From positions 1-64,000 of the forward strand of contig NZ_CP005189.1 of assembly GCF_001563285.1 (NCBI RefSeq): a stretch of DNA of 64,000 bases, written 5' to 3'. The DNA comes from Sphingobium sp. MI1205 (GTDB taxonomy: Bacteria; Pseudomonadota; Alphaproteobacteria; Sphingomonadales; Sphingomonadaceae). The translations under genes were made by a program, and so were the position numbers. Below are positions 16,363-27,000 of the stretch, piece by piece. The stretch's first letter is position 1. Each line of letters starts with the position of its first letter. Below the pieces are notes generated by a model. The model was not told where the DNA came from. It saw nothing but the letters and a program-made list of their open reading frames with translations, and did not search any database.

Positions 16363-18408
16363 GTGGTGATTGTGCGGGGCTTGCTGCGCCGGGGCGCGCG
16401 CGTGGTGCAGGACGCCGGACGTTGGCGGCTGGTTGGCACGGCGCTGCTGCTCGTGGTGGCCCTGTTTGTTGCAGGGTGGGACTGGTCCCGTCCGCTGGGC
16501 GGCGCGGGATCGCAGCGGGAGATACCGACAGCCGACGCAGAGCGTGGCCTTTATGACTGGCGGGCGGCGGCCTTCGCGCCGCGCGTCGAGCAGGACCAGC
16601 GTGTGCTGATGGTCGTCTATGATGATCAAACGTTGATTGCGACGCGCAAGCGCTCTCCTCTCGACAGAGGCCTATTGGCCCGCACGTTGCGAAATCTGGA
16701 TGGCATGGGCGCAAAGTCCATCGGCATCGACATATTGTTCGATCAGCCGCAGGATGAGGATGCGCAATTGCTCGCCGCCCTTCGTTCGATGCGGACGCCG
16801 GTATGGCTGGGCTATGCCAATTTCGGCGACAATCGCGAACAGATCATTTTCGAGCAGCAGCAATATCTGGATCGTTTTTTGGCGCAGGCCCGAACTGACC
16901 GGGTAAGGCCGGCGAGCATCCGGTTGGAAACCGACGCTGACAATGTCGCGCGCAGCTGGCCGCGTCCGACGCCGGGGCAGCCGTCGCTATTGTCGCTGGC
17001 GATGCAGCCTTCGCCGCTGTTCAATGACTATCGGGGCGCGATCCGGTTCCGCAAGCCGCTGCGCCAGGCGGACGGGTCGGAAACGCCGGTGATCCCCAGC
17101 CTTCAGATCGACCTGATCGCGGACCCGGCGATGGCGAGCGCGCTGGCCCCGATGGTGGACGGGCGGCATGTGCTGATCGGCGGCGACATCGTCGATATCG
17201 ACCAGTTCGAAACCCCGCTGTCGGGCAGGCAGGCCAAATCGACGATGATCGGGTTGGAAGTGCATGCGACGATGCTGGCGCAGTTGCTGGACGGGGCGCG
17301 GTTGCCCGCCGTGCCGGGCTGGACGATGTGGGGCGCGGCGGCGCTGGTCGTGCTGGCCGCGGGCCTCACCAGCCTTGCCGAACTGCGCTGGTTCTGGCTG
17401 GCCCCTGCGCTTGGGGTGCAGGCCGGGGCGATTATCGGTTTGCCGCTGTGGCTGCAGGCCAGCGGATGGGATACGAAGGGTTTGCCCGCCGCCGGGTGGG
17501 GGCTGGGCTGGGTCATCGCCTTTGCCGCTGTGAGCGCAGCGGCGCGCGCTGTTACATCGCAGCAACGCCGCTTCGCGCAGTCCGCGCTGGGCAAATATCT
17601 GCCGCGCGACATTGCCGCACAAATCTTGGCGGAACCCGAAAAGCTGGCGCTGCACGGGGAAAAGCGGCCGATCTACACGTTGTTCACCGATCTGGAAGGC
17701 TTCACAAAGCTGAGCCACGCCATCGCGCCGGAAATGGTGGCGCAACTGCTCAACCGCTATCTCGACATGTTGAGCGACGTCGTATTGGCGCATGGCGGGA
17801 CGATCGACAAGTTCGTGGGCGATGCCGTCGTAGCCTTCTGGGGTGCGCCGATCGCACGCGGCGATGACGGACGCAACGCGGCGCTGGCGGCCTATGCGAT
17901 GTGGCAGGCAGGGGAGGCGTTTCGCCGCGATCTGCCGCCCGGCGTTCCCCCGATCGGGCGGACTCGCGTCGGATTGCATCATGGCGAAGCGATCGTCGGC
18001 AATTTCGGTGGCGAGGGGCGGATCCAATATACGGCGCTCGGCGACAGCATGAATACAGCCGCCCGGCTCGAATCGGCGAACAAGTCGCTGGAGACGTCCG
18101 TGTTGGCCTCGCGCGAGGCGATGGTGCTTTCCGGCCTCGACTGGTGGCGGCCGATGGGACGGGTGCGATTGCGTGGACGGGCGACGCCGGTCGATCTGTT
18201 CGAACCGGCGCCCGACTTTGCGGTCGAGGAACGCGTGGTGCTGACGCAGGCGCTTGCTGCCTTCGATATGGATGATGCCGACGCTCGCCGGGATGGGCTT
18301 GCGCAGTTGAGGGCAGTGGCGGATCGGCATCCTGAGGATGCGGCGCTCGCCAATCTGGTGTACCGCTATGAATATATCGGGGATGGAGGAATTTATGGTC
18401 TGGGCTAA
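16363..18408 (+). CDS. CHASE2-domain adenylate/guanylate cyclase
   Basis: A 681-residue membrane receptor cyclase starting at GTG 16363. An N-terminal membrane segment (ALLLVVALFVAGW) is followed by an extracytoplasmic CHASE2 sensor (about 50-320, with SIGIDILFDQP), then about three transmembrane helices at 325-395. The C-terminal class III catalytic domain shows both metal-binding Asp residues, Asp443 in FTDLEGF and Asp487 in GDAVVAFWG, plus YTALGDSMNTAARLE. Known family members make cAMP, more rarely cGMP. The sequence reads as catalytically competent. It sits between the CHAT and FecR genes, overlapping the latter by 14 bases. Cyclic-nucleotide-binding domains and a CpdA-like phosphodiesterase are encoded further on, which suggests a local signalling circuit. 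Confidence 0.9.
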   Translation: MVIVRGLLRRGARVVQDAGRWRLVGTALLLVVALFVAGWDWSRPLGGAGSQREIPTADAERGLYDWRAAAFAPRVEQDQRVLMVVYDDQTLIATRKRSPLDRGLLARTLRNLDGMGAKSIGIDILFDQPQDEDAQLLAALRSMRTPVWLGYANFGDNREQIIFEQQQYLDRFLAQARTDRVRPASIRLETDADNVARSWPRPTPGQPSLLSLAMQPSPLFNDYRGAIRFRKPLRQADGSETPVIPSLQIDLIADPAMASALAPMVDGRHVLIGGDIVDIDQFETPLSGRQAKSTMIGLEVHATMLAQLLDGARLPAVPGWTMWGAAALVVLAAGLTSLAELRWFWLAPALGVQAGAIIGLPLWLQASGWDTKGLPAAGWGLGWVIAFAAVSAAARAVTSQQRRFAQSALGKYLPRDIAAQILAEPEKLALHGEKRPIYTLFTDLEGFTKLSHAIAPEMVAQLLNRYLDMLSDVVLAHGGTIDKFVGDAVVAFWGAPIARGDDGRNAALAAYAMWQAGEAFRRDLPPGVPPIGRTRVGLHHGEAIVGNFGGEGRIQYTALGDSMNTAARLESANKSLETSVLASREAMVLSGLDWWRPMGRVRLRGRATPVDLFEPAPDFAVEERVVLTQALAAFDMDDADARRDGLAQLRAVADRHPEDAALANLVYRYEYIGDGGIYGLG

Positions 18409-19114
18409 ACGGGCGGCGGCCCTTTGCGCTGTGGCAGTGATGGGCGCGGCGGCGCCCGCGCTTGCTGATACTTTGGTGGTGCGCGCTTCGGGCCCTTCGG
18501 CGCGAAGCTATCTGCCCGGCGCCAAGCTCGCGGATGGCGGATCGCTGTTGCTGAAGGCCGGGGATGTGGTGACGCTGCTGGATGCGAAGGGCACGCGGAC
18601 GTTGCGCGGGCCCGGCCGCTTTGGCGTGACGGCGACAGCGAGTGCTGCGCCCGCCAGCAATGTGACGCTGGCGGCGCTGCTCGATACCAAGCGGGTGCGG
18701 CGGGCGCGGACCGGGGCCGTGCGCGGCACCGTGAGTGATGCCCCTGCCGTTGCGAAGCGGCCCAATCTGTGGCTGGTCGATATCGTGCAGCCCGGCGCGC
18801 TGTGCGTGGCTGATCCGGCTGCTGTTCGCCTGTGGCGCGCCGACGCCTCCAAGCCGCTGAACGTGCGCATCATCGGTAGCGGGACGCAGGCGGCGGCGAG
18901 CTTTGCGGCAGGCGAGGCGATGGCGGCATGGCCCGCCACACTGCCGGTGAAGGACGGCGCGGCCTATCGCGTCGAAACGGGCGGGCGGTCCACCGAAATA
19001 CGATTTGCGCTGCTGGATGTGGCAGATGTCGGGCTGGACGGCACCGCCTCGGCGCTGATCGCGAACGGATGCCAGGCGCAGCTTGACCTGCTGGTCGATA
19101 CCGCATCGCGCTAA
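18395..19114 (+). CDS. FecR-domain secreted protein
   Basis: A 239-residue exported protein with a signal peptide (LCAVAVMGAAAPALA) and a FecR-like domain: GDVVTLLDAKGTRTLRGPG at about 55-75 is the hallmark turn. The second half, from about residue 125, includes PNLWLVDIVQPG and resembles the extra domain found in stand-alone FecR proteins of CHAT/CHASE2 clusters. It is not the anti-sigma type, since it lacks a cytoplasmic N-terminal region. The start at 18395 has GGAGGA directly upstream and lies inside the end of the cyclase gene, so translation is probably coupled. Its likely place is the periplasm, perhaps sensing or binding cell-wall or surface components. Confidence 0.75.
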   Translation: MVWAKRAAALCAVAVMGAAAPALADTLVVRASGPSARSYLPGAKLADGGSLLLKAGDVVTLLDAKGTRTLRGPGRFGVTATASAAPASNVTLAALLDTKRVRRARTGAVRGTVSDAPAVAKRPNLWLVDIVQPGALCVADPAAVRLWRADASKPLNVRIIGSGTQAAASFAAGEAMAAWPATLPVKDGAAYRVETGGRSTEIRFALLDVADVGLDGTASALIANGCQAQLDLLVDTASR

Positions 19115-19229
19115 GATAGTTGATAGCCGGGCCGGGTAGGGGCAGGGCGCCCTGGCCCGACGGTCGCAGTGACGGGAAAGACAGGCCAGCAGGCCGCTGC
19201 TGTCACGCTTTGGGGGAAATGGGACGTCT

Positions 19230-21017
19230 ATGGGCTTTCAGGGGGCAGCGGCATCGGGTTTAACGAGGCGCGCACGGTGGCGACTGGCGATCGCGTTGAC
19301 GGCGGTCGTGCCGGTGGCGGCAATGGCGCAGGTTGCGCCGCGCGCGCCGACGCGGGAAGAATTGTCTCCCGCCGACCGGCAGGGCGAGGTGGCCCCGCAG
19401 GGTAGCCGTCTGACGGTGGAGGGCGGCGTAGAACGTGCGCCCTGCCCACTGGCTGATCCGCGCTTTGCCGATGTGATGGTGAACTTTGCCGCCGTGCAGT
19501 TCGACGGGCTGCGCGGGGTTCCGCCGGAAGCGTTGAACGACAGTTGGAGTGATCTGGCGGGTCGCGAGGTGCCGATCGCCAGCCTCTGCGAGGTGCGCGA
19601 CCGTGCCGCGACGGCACTGCGGCAGATGGGCTATCTGGCCGCCGTGCAGGTTCCGCCGCAGCGGATCGAGAAAGGCGGCACGGTCCGTTTCGACATATTG
19701 ATGGCGCGGTTGGTCGCGATCGAGGTGCGGGGCGACGCTGGCAATAGCGAGCGGCTGATCGCGGCGCATATGGAGGCGCTGAAGGGGCAGCCGCTGTTCA
19801 ACGTGCATGAGGCGGAACGGCACCTGTTGTTGGCGCGCGACCTGCCCGGCTATGATGTGCGGCTGGCGCTGCGTCCGGCGGGGACGGCGCCGGGCGAGGT
19901 GGTGGGCCAGGTGACGGTGGTGCGCCGCCGGGTCGAGGTGGACGTCAATGTCCAGAATCTCGGCAGCAGGGCGGTTGGGCGCTTCGGCGGGCTGGCGCGG
20001 GTGCGCTTCAACGACCTGACCGGCATGGGCGACAGCACGGTGCTGAGTATCTTCAACACCGCGCAGCCGGATGAGCAGACGGTGCTGCAGGCCGGGCACA
20101 GCATGGCGCTGGGCAGCGATGGATTGCGGCTGTCGGGCGACTTCACCTATGCCTGGAGCAGGCCGGATATCGATGGGCTGGACCTGTCATCCAGGACGCT
20201 GATCGCGACGGCGGCGCTGTCCTATCCGATCGTGCGGCGGCAGGTTCACACGGTTCTGGCCAGCGGCGGGCTGGACCTGATCGACCAGGATCTGCGCATC
20301 GGTTCCGCTCCCTTGTCGCGCGACCGGCTGCGGGTGCTGTTCCTGCGGCTGGAGGGCGAACTTATCGACGCCGACAGCCTGGTGAGCACGGCGGGCTATT
20401 CTGGCATCGAGCCGAAATGGCGGATCGGCGGCAGTCTGGAACTGCGCCACGGCCTTTCGGGTCTGGGCGCGAGTGAGCCGTGCGGCAACGCGGCGAGCTG
20501 TATCCCGACCAGCCAGCTTGGTGGCGACGCATCCGCCTTTGTCATGCGCGGGGGATTGCAGGCCGAATATCGCCCGGTGCCCAGGTTCGCCATCGCGTTG
20601 GCGCCGCGTGCGCAATATAGCCCCGACCAGCTGCTATCCTATGAACAGATGAGCGCGGGCAATTATACGGTCGGGCGCGGCTATGACCCCGGCGCGCTGA
20701 CCGGGGACAGCGGCGTAGGCGTCGCGGCGGAGCTGCGCTATGGCCGGATCACGCCCAAGGGGCCGGGGGCGATCGCGCTCCAGCCCTTCCTTTTCTTCGA
20801 CGCGGCATGGATGTGGCACAAGAGCAGCGCCTTTGCCGGGATCGACCCCCAACGGCTCTATTCCGCTGGCGGGGGCGTGCGCGCGACGTGGGACAATCAT
20901 GCGCGGATCGACGTGACGCTGGCGACGCCGCTGCGCAAGGCGGGGTTTCAGACGGAGCGGGGGGATACGCGACTATTGCTGTCGGTGACCACGCAAATTC
21001 TGCCGTGGAGGCGGTGA
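19230..21017 (+). CDS. Two-partner secretion transporter TpsB (ShlB/FhaC/HecB family)
   Basis: A 595-residue outer-membrane transporter. It has a signal peptide ending near AAMAQ (about residue 34), two POTRA domains (about 80-260, including VRDRAATALRQMGYLAAVQVP and PLFNVHEAERHLLLARDLPG) and a C-terminal 16-strand barrel. The VGRGYDPGALTGDSG segment in the barrel is the conserved L6 loop (VRGY/GRGY type) of Omp85/TpsB proteins. It would export the TpsA protein encoded five bases downstream. A gap of 115 bases from the FecR gene, with a GC-rich imperfect dyad, is the largest break in the cluster's first half and could hold an internal promoter. Confidence 0.9.
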   Translation: MGFQGAAASGLTRRARWRLAIALTAVVPVAAMAQVAPRAPTREELSPADRQGEVAPQGSRLTVEGGVERAPCPLADPRFADVMVNFAAVQFDGLRGVPPEALNDSWSDLAGREVPIASLCEVRDRAATALRQMGYLAAVQVPPQRIEKGGTVRFDILMARLVAIEVRGDAGNSERLIAAHMEALKGQPLFNVHEAERHLLLARDLPGYDVRLALRPAGTAPGEVVGQVTVVRRRVEVDVNVQNLGSRAVGRFGGLARVRFNDLTGMGDSTVLSIFNTAQPDEQTVLQAGHSMALGSDGLRLSGDFTYAWSRPDIDGLDLSSRTLIATAALSYPIVRRQVHTVLASGGLDLIDQDLRIGSAPLSRDRLRVLFLRLEGELIDADSLVSTAGYSGIEPKWRIGGSLELRHGLSGLGASEPCGNAASCIPTSQLGGDASAFVMRGGLQAEYRPVPRFAIALAPRAQYSPDQLLSYEQMSAGNYTVGRGYDPGALTGDSGVGVAAELRYGRITPKGPGAIALQPFLFFDAAWMWHKSSAFAGIDPQRLYSAGGGVRATWDNHARIDVTLATPLRKAGFQTERGDTRLLLSVTTQILPWRR

Positions 21018-21022
21018 AAGTC

Positions 21023-24000
21023 ATGAATGAATTGGCGAGAAAAACGCGTTTGCGGGGATTTGTTCGTTGCGTTAGCGTAACGGCCTTGGCGGCGGCGTGC
21101 GTAATGCCGCAGGTGCGGGCGCAGACGGCGTTTCAGGGGTCGGTGACGTCATCGACGGGATCGCCCACCATCGCGCAGGGGACGGCGGGCGGGACGACCG
21201 ATGTCATCACGCTGAACAGCGCCGAAACGATCATCAACTGGCAGCCCAACGACATTTCGGGAACGGGCGAGATCGATTTCCTGCCCAGCGACAAGACGGC
21301 GCTGTTCACCAACAGCGTTTCGGGCGTCGGCGATTTCACGGTGCTGAACCGCATCCTGCCGGTGAATGGCAGCGGCGTGCCCGTGTCCCGCGTCGTCGCG
21401 CTGAACGGCACGGTGCAGAGCCAGATCAACGGCTCGACCGGTGGCAAGGTGTGGTTCTACGCGCCGGGCGGCATCGTCGCGGGGCCAACCAGCCTGTTCA
21501 GCGTCGGATCGCTGGTGCTGACCAGCAACGACATCGATTCGACAGGGGGCCTGTATGATCCCATGTCGGGCGCGATCCGTTTCCGGGGGGCGGCCAATGC
21601 GCTGACATCGGTCGAGGTACGCAGCGGCGCGCAGATCGAGGCGCTTTCGACCGGCAGCTATGTCGCGCTGGTCGCGCCACGGGTGGTGCAGGGCGGGACG
21701 GTGCGGGTCAACGGATCGGCGGCCTATGTCGGCGCGGAAGCGGCGGACATCACCATCAATGGCGGGCTGTTCGACATCAGCATCAGCGCCGGGACGACCG
21801 ACGCCAATGGCGTGGTGCATACGGGATCGACCGAACGGCCGGGCGCGACCGTTACCGATGCCCAGCGTGTCTTCATGGTCGCGGTGCCCAAGAATAATGC
21901 GCTGACCATGCTGTTGTCCGGCAATGTCGGTTATGACGCGGCGAACAGCGTGGTGCAGGACGGCAGCGCGGTGGTGCTGGCGGCGGGCTATGACGTCGCC
22001 GGAGGGGCCGCTGGCGCGCGCAACGCGACTGCCACGGGTCAGGCCGACATCAGCATCGGCGGCGGCATATGGCAGCCCGATGTGCAGGGGCAGGCGACGG
22101 GCGAGATCATGGTTCGGCCCGACGTCGCGCCCACGGTCGCCTTTGCCGGGTCCATCGACCTGATGGCCGAGCGCGCCATAACCCTGCGCGCCGATCAGGG
22201 CGACGTAGTCAGCGTCGGCGGCAATATGGACCTGACCGCCGGGATCGGCGGCACGGGCGGCAAGATCGATGTGCTGACCTATGGCGGCAGCGCGACCAAT
22301 GCGGGCAATGGGCAGATCAGCGTCACCGGCGCGATGCATCTGGACGTGAGCGCGAGGGGCCTTAGCGGCACCGTAAACGCACCCCTGCTGGCAGGCGGCG
22401 ATGCGACGGGCGGCGAGATCAACGTCATCGCAAACGGCGGGTCGATCAGCGCAGGCGGCCTGTCGGCCTTTGCCGGTGCGACGGGTGGCGCGGGCAGCGA
22501 CAGTTCGGGCAATGCGACGGGCGGCTCCATCACCATGTCGGCGCTGACCGCTGCGGGGCCAAGCGGAACGCTGGGCGGCGCGATCAATGTCGGCAATGTG
22601 TCGCTGACAGCGAGCGCCGGGGTAGAATATGCGTTTGCTGAGCCGTTGACCGGCGGCAATGCACTGGGCGGAACCGTTGCCGTGTCGGCAGCCGGGGGCA
22701 GCATCACGACCGGCTATATGGATATCTATGCCAATGGCACCGGCGGCGATGCCAGCGGCGTCGCGGGCACGGGCACCGGGGGCAGCATCACCGTGTCGGC
22801 GAGCGCGGCAGGCGGGCTGCGCGGCAGTTTGACCGCCGATTGCGCCTTCTCTTGCTACATCCGTGCGGATGGCAGTGGCGGCTATGGCCAGAATGGCGCG
22901 AACGGAACCGGCGGGTCGATCCTGATCCACGCGACCGACGCCGATTTCATGGCGGACGGCTTCATGGATCTCAACGCGAGCGGCATTGGCGGCGGTACGC
23001 CATCCTTTGACGGCGTCGCGGGTCGGGGCGGCGACGGGCTGGGCGGCAGCATAACGGTGGAAAGCCGCGCCGGTTCGGCGGGAAGCGCGGTCATGCGCTT
23101 TGGCACGGTGTCCGCTTATGCCGATGGCGCATCCACGACAGGGTCGGAAGGCTTCATGTCTTCGATGAGCCTTTCTGGATCGGCCTATAATGAGGGCGAT
23201 GGCGGGAACGGCACCGGCGGGACAGTGAATGTCCTGGTCGCTGGTGGCAGCATGACGGCCGATAGCCTGTTCGCCAGCGCCTATGGTCAGGGCGGTTCTT
23301 CCTACGTCAACTGCCCGCAATGTGGCGATGGCGTCACGCCGTTCCAGGCGGGTATTGGACAGGGCGGATCGGTCCAGTTCCTGATGACCGGGGGCAGCGC
23401 CACCATCGGGTCGCTGGACCTGGTGGCAGGCGGCATCGGCGGGGCGGGCAGCGCCGCGAATGCGGTGGACGAGGTCACCAGCCTGGCGGGGCAGGGCATT
23501 GGCGGCACGGCATTGCTGGAATCGCGCGGCGGCGTGCTGAATGCCGACATGATCCGTATCCAGGCCATTGGCGCGGGCGGCGGCAGCGATCCTTTTTATT
23601 CTTTTTCTTCCGGTCTGAACGGCGCCGATGGCGGCGCTGGCGTCGGTGGCACTGCCGGGTTGTTGATGGACGTTGGCGGCACGGGGCAGATCATCGTCGG
23701 CCAGGAACTGAGCATCCGGGCGGAGGGCCATGGCGGCGTGGGCGGCATTGCCGGATCGGACGGCATGGGCGGCCTGTATGTCGCGGGCGCGGGCGGCAGC
23801 GGGACTGGCGGCACCGCCGGGTTGACGCTGGCCAGCGGCGCGCTGACGGCCCCGTCACTGCTGGTGTCGGCAGAAGGGATTGGCGGCGCGGGCGGCCACA
23901 ATGAAAGCGACGCGCCCGGCGGCGCGGCGGGCAACGGCACGGGCGGCACGGCCAACGTCGCCTATCTCAACGAAGGCCATGCGATCGGCGCGTTGACGGT

Positions 24001-27000
24001 GAAGGCCGATGGTCAGGGCGGCCATGCCGGGGTCAACGGCTATATCAGCGGCTATGACCTCAATAACGAACCGATTTACGTCTATGGTTCGGGCGCGGGC
24101 GGTGCGGGCGGCGCAGGGCAGGGCGGCGTTGCCGACATGCTGATTGATGTCGATCCCGCCTTCGCCAGCCTGATCGTCAGCGCCGATGGTATCGGCAGCG
24201 CTGGCGCGATCGGCGGCACGGGTGGCGCGGGCGGGGCAGGAACCGGTGGCATAGCGGCGCTCAACATCGGCTTTGGCGCGACCAGCGTCAGCGGCGAATT
24301 GCGCGTGTCGGCATCCGGCATTGGCGGCGCGGGTGGCGCCGGTCAGATCGGCCCGGGCGGACGCGGCGGCGATGCATTTGGTGGCACCGCGACGCTGGGG
24401 CTGACCGGAACATCCACCTCGCTCGATGCGGGTGATATCGGCATATTGGCGCAGGCGCTGGGTGGCGCAGGCGGGGCCGTGGGACTTCAGAGCGGGCTGG
24501 GCCTGGCGGGCGCGGATGGTGGCGACGCGACGGGCGGCACGGCGTTGTTTGCGGTGAATGCGGGGGCCGACGCGATCATTGGCGCGGTGATGACGCTCAG
24601 CGGCGATGCATTTGGCGGCGCAGGATCGGCCGGGCAGGACGGACCCGCCGGTGGCGCGGGCGGATCGGGCGGACAGGCGGCTGGCGGGGCCGCGACCTTG
24701 CGCATCGACGGTGGCCGTTTGCGCGTGAACAGCGGTTTTTCGACGCTGCCCGCCTACAGCATTTCGGCGGTCGGGCATGGCGGCGCTGGCGCGGATGGCG
24801 GCGCGGCGACCGATCCGACGCTGGGCGCGGGCATTGGGGGCAATGGTGGTTCGGGGGCAGGCGGAGCGGCCGCCTTCGAGGCGAGCGATGCTGACTTTGT
24901 GCTGGGCGACCTGTCCATCCTGGCCAATGGGATCGCCGGGCTGGGCGGCGCTGGCGGGGTTGACGGCCTGACCAGCGGCGGGACCGCATCGCTGACCAAT
25001 GGCGGCGGCGCGTTATTGGGACCGACCGCGCAAAGGCTGCTGGCGTCGCTTTCGATGAGCGCGAGCGGCACGACCGGCGGGCGGATCGGCTTTGCCGACG
25101 GCAGCACGGCGGCGGGCGGCGGTTTGCGCGTCACGGGACCGATGACGCTGAGCGCATTGGGTGCGGTAGCGCCGGGCTTTACCGGGATCGACTTTGCCGC
25201 TTCGGGCAATCCGGTCACGGTCGGCGGGGCCGCCGATTTCACGACGCAGGGGCCGCTGTCCTTCGCCTTTAATGGCGGCGGCGCGCTGGCGGTGGCGGGC
25301 GCGCTGACCGGCTATTCGGGCACGAGCATCACCATCAGCCATGGCGCGCGTCCGGCGGGACTGGACAGCATTTCGGCGGGCAGCATCTATCTGGCCACGC
25401 CGGGCGGGATCAGCGTGACGGGCGCTGCGCTGCGGTCGGCGGGGCTGCTCACGATGCTGGCGCAGGGCGGGGACATCGACCTGACGGGCGGCAGCGCGCT
25501 GGCGGCGGGCGGTGACATGCGGCTGTTCGCGCTGGGAAGCGTCAATGGCGCGGGTGGCGGCATCGCTGCTGCCGGGCGCGTTGCGATTGGCCTGGGCGGC
25601 GGCGGGGCGGGCGACATCCGGCTGGCCAGCCTGTCGTCGGGCGGGCTGCTCGACATGGCGGACGCGAACGGCAATGCGCTGGGCGGCGCGGGCATCGCGA
25701 TTGGCGGGGACTTTGCCGTCGCCGGGGCAATGTCAGTCGGTGCGGGTGGCGGCACGCTGTCGGCGTCGAGCATCAGCATCGGCACGCTGAACGCAGGCAG
25801 CCAGACGCTGACCGCGCCGGGCGGCGTGCAGATCGGCAGTGCGGTGACGAGCGGCGACCTGATCGTCAACGCCAGCCTGAACCTGGGCGGGGCGGACATT
25901 GACGGCCTGTTGCAGCAGCGGGGCGCAGTGGCGACATTCGGCGGCACGGTCGCGGCGGGCGCTATCGACATTGATGCGGGCAGCATCAGCGCCAATGCGT
26001 TCGACGCGCGGACGGGCAACCTGCTGCTGCGGTCGGTCGCTGGCTTGAGCGTGAACAGCGCGCAGGCGGCCGGGACGCTGACCCTGATCGGCGCTGGCAT
26101 CAATGCACAGCAGGTGCGGTCGGGCGGCGTGGCGCTGCTGGATGCGGGCGGGGGTGACTTGCTGGTTGGCGACGTCCTTTCGCAAGGGGCGATCACCGCC
26201 TTTGGCCGCAACATCAGCCTGGGGTCGAGCGGCGCGATGACGATTGCCGAGGCGGTGGCGAGCGGGAATGTGCTGCTGAATGCCGCGGGGCTGGCGACGG
26301 TTGCGGGGCAGGTCAGCGGGCAGGCGGTGACGATCGGGTCGGGCGATATCGTCATCGGCGCGAACGGGCGGGTCGACGCGGCGGGGCTGCTGCGCTTCGA
26401 CGCGACTGGCGGGGCGGCGATTGGCGGGGGCGATGCGACCGGCGGATACAGCCTGTCGGCGGCGGAGCTGGGCCGGGTGTCGGCAGCAGAACTCGCCATT
26501 GGCGCGAGCGGCGACGTCATCGTCGGCGACCTGACCGTTGGCACGGCGACGCTGGCGGGCGGCGGCGTGATGAGCATCGAAACGCCGGGCCTGCTGCGTG
26601 TGCAGGGCGCGGTGGCGATGACCGGGCGGAGCGGCCAGGGCGGGCTGACATTGTCGGCGGGGCAGGCGGTGCAGGTGATCGCCGGGCAGGGATCCATCGA
26701 CGTCCGCGACGCCAATGGCGCGCTGGGCGGCGTGTTGAGCCTGAACGCGCCGGTCATCTACGCCGCGACGCTGGCGGCGATCGCGGATGTCGAGGCGGCG
26801 GGCACGCTGGGCGCGCGCGAACTGCGGCTGGCGCAGGATGACGGGCTGGCGCTGGACGAGGGGATGCTGCGCGCGGGGGCGATCCGGCTGCATGCGAGCG
26901 AGGGCGTCTATATCCAGAATAGCGGGCTTTCGACCGATTTCCCGGACCGGCGCGGCTTTACCGCCAACAGCCTGACCATCGAAACGGGGACCGCGCGGCC

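Noticed and set aside
19128..19159. CGGGCC/GGCCCG dyad between the fecR-like and tpsB genes
   Set aside because: Short stem in a GC-rich region without a T-run; not strong enough to call a terminator.
22400..25000. Short repeated units resembling a CRISPR or tandem array
   Set aside because: They encode Gly-rich repeats in frame within TpsA, vary in sequence and spacing, and lack constant repeats.
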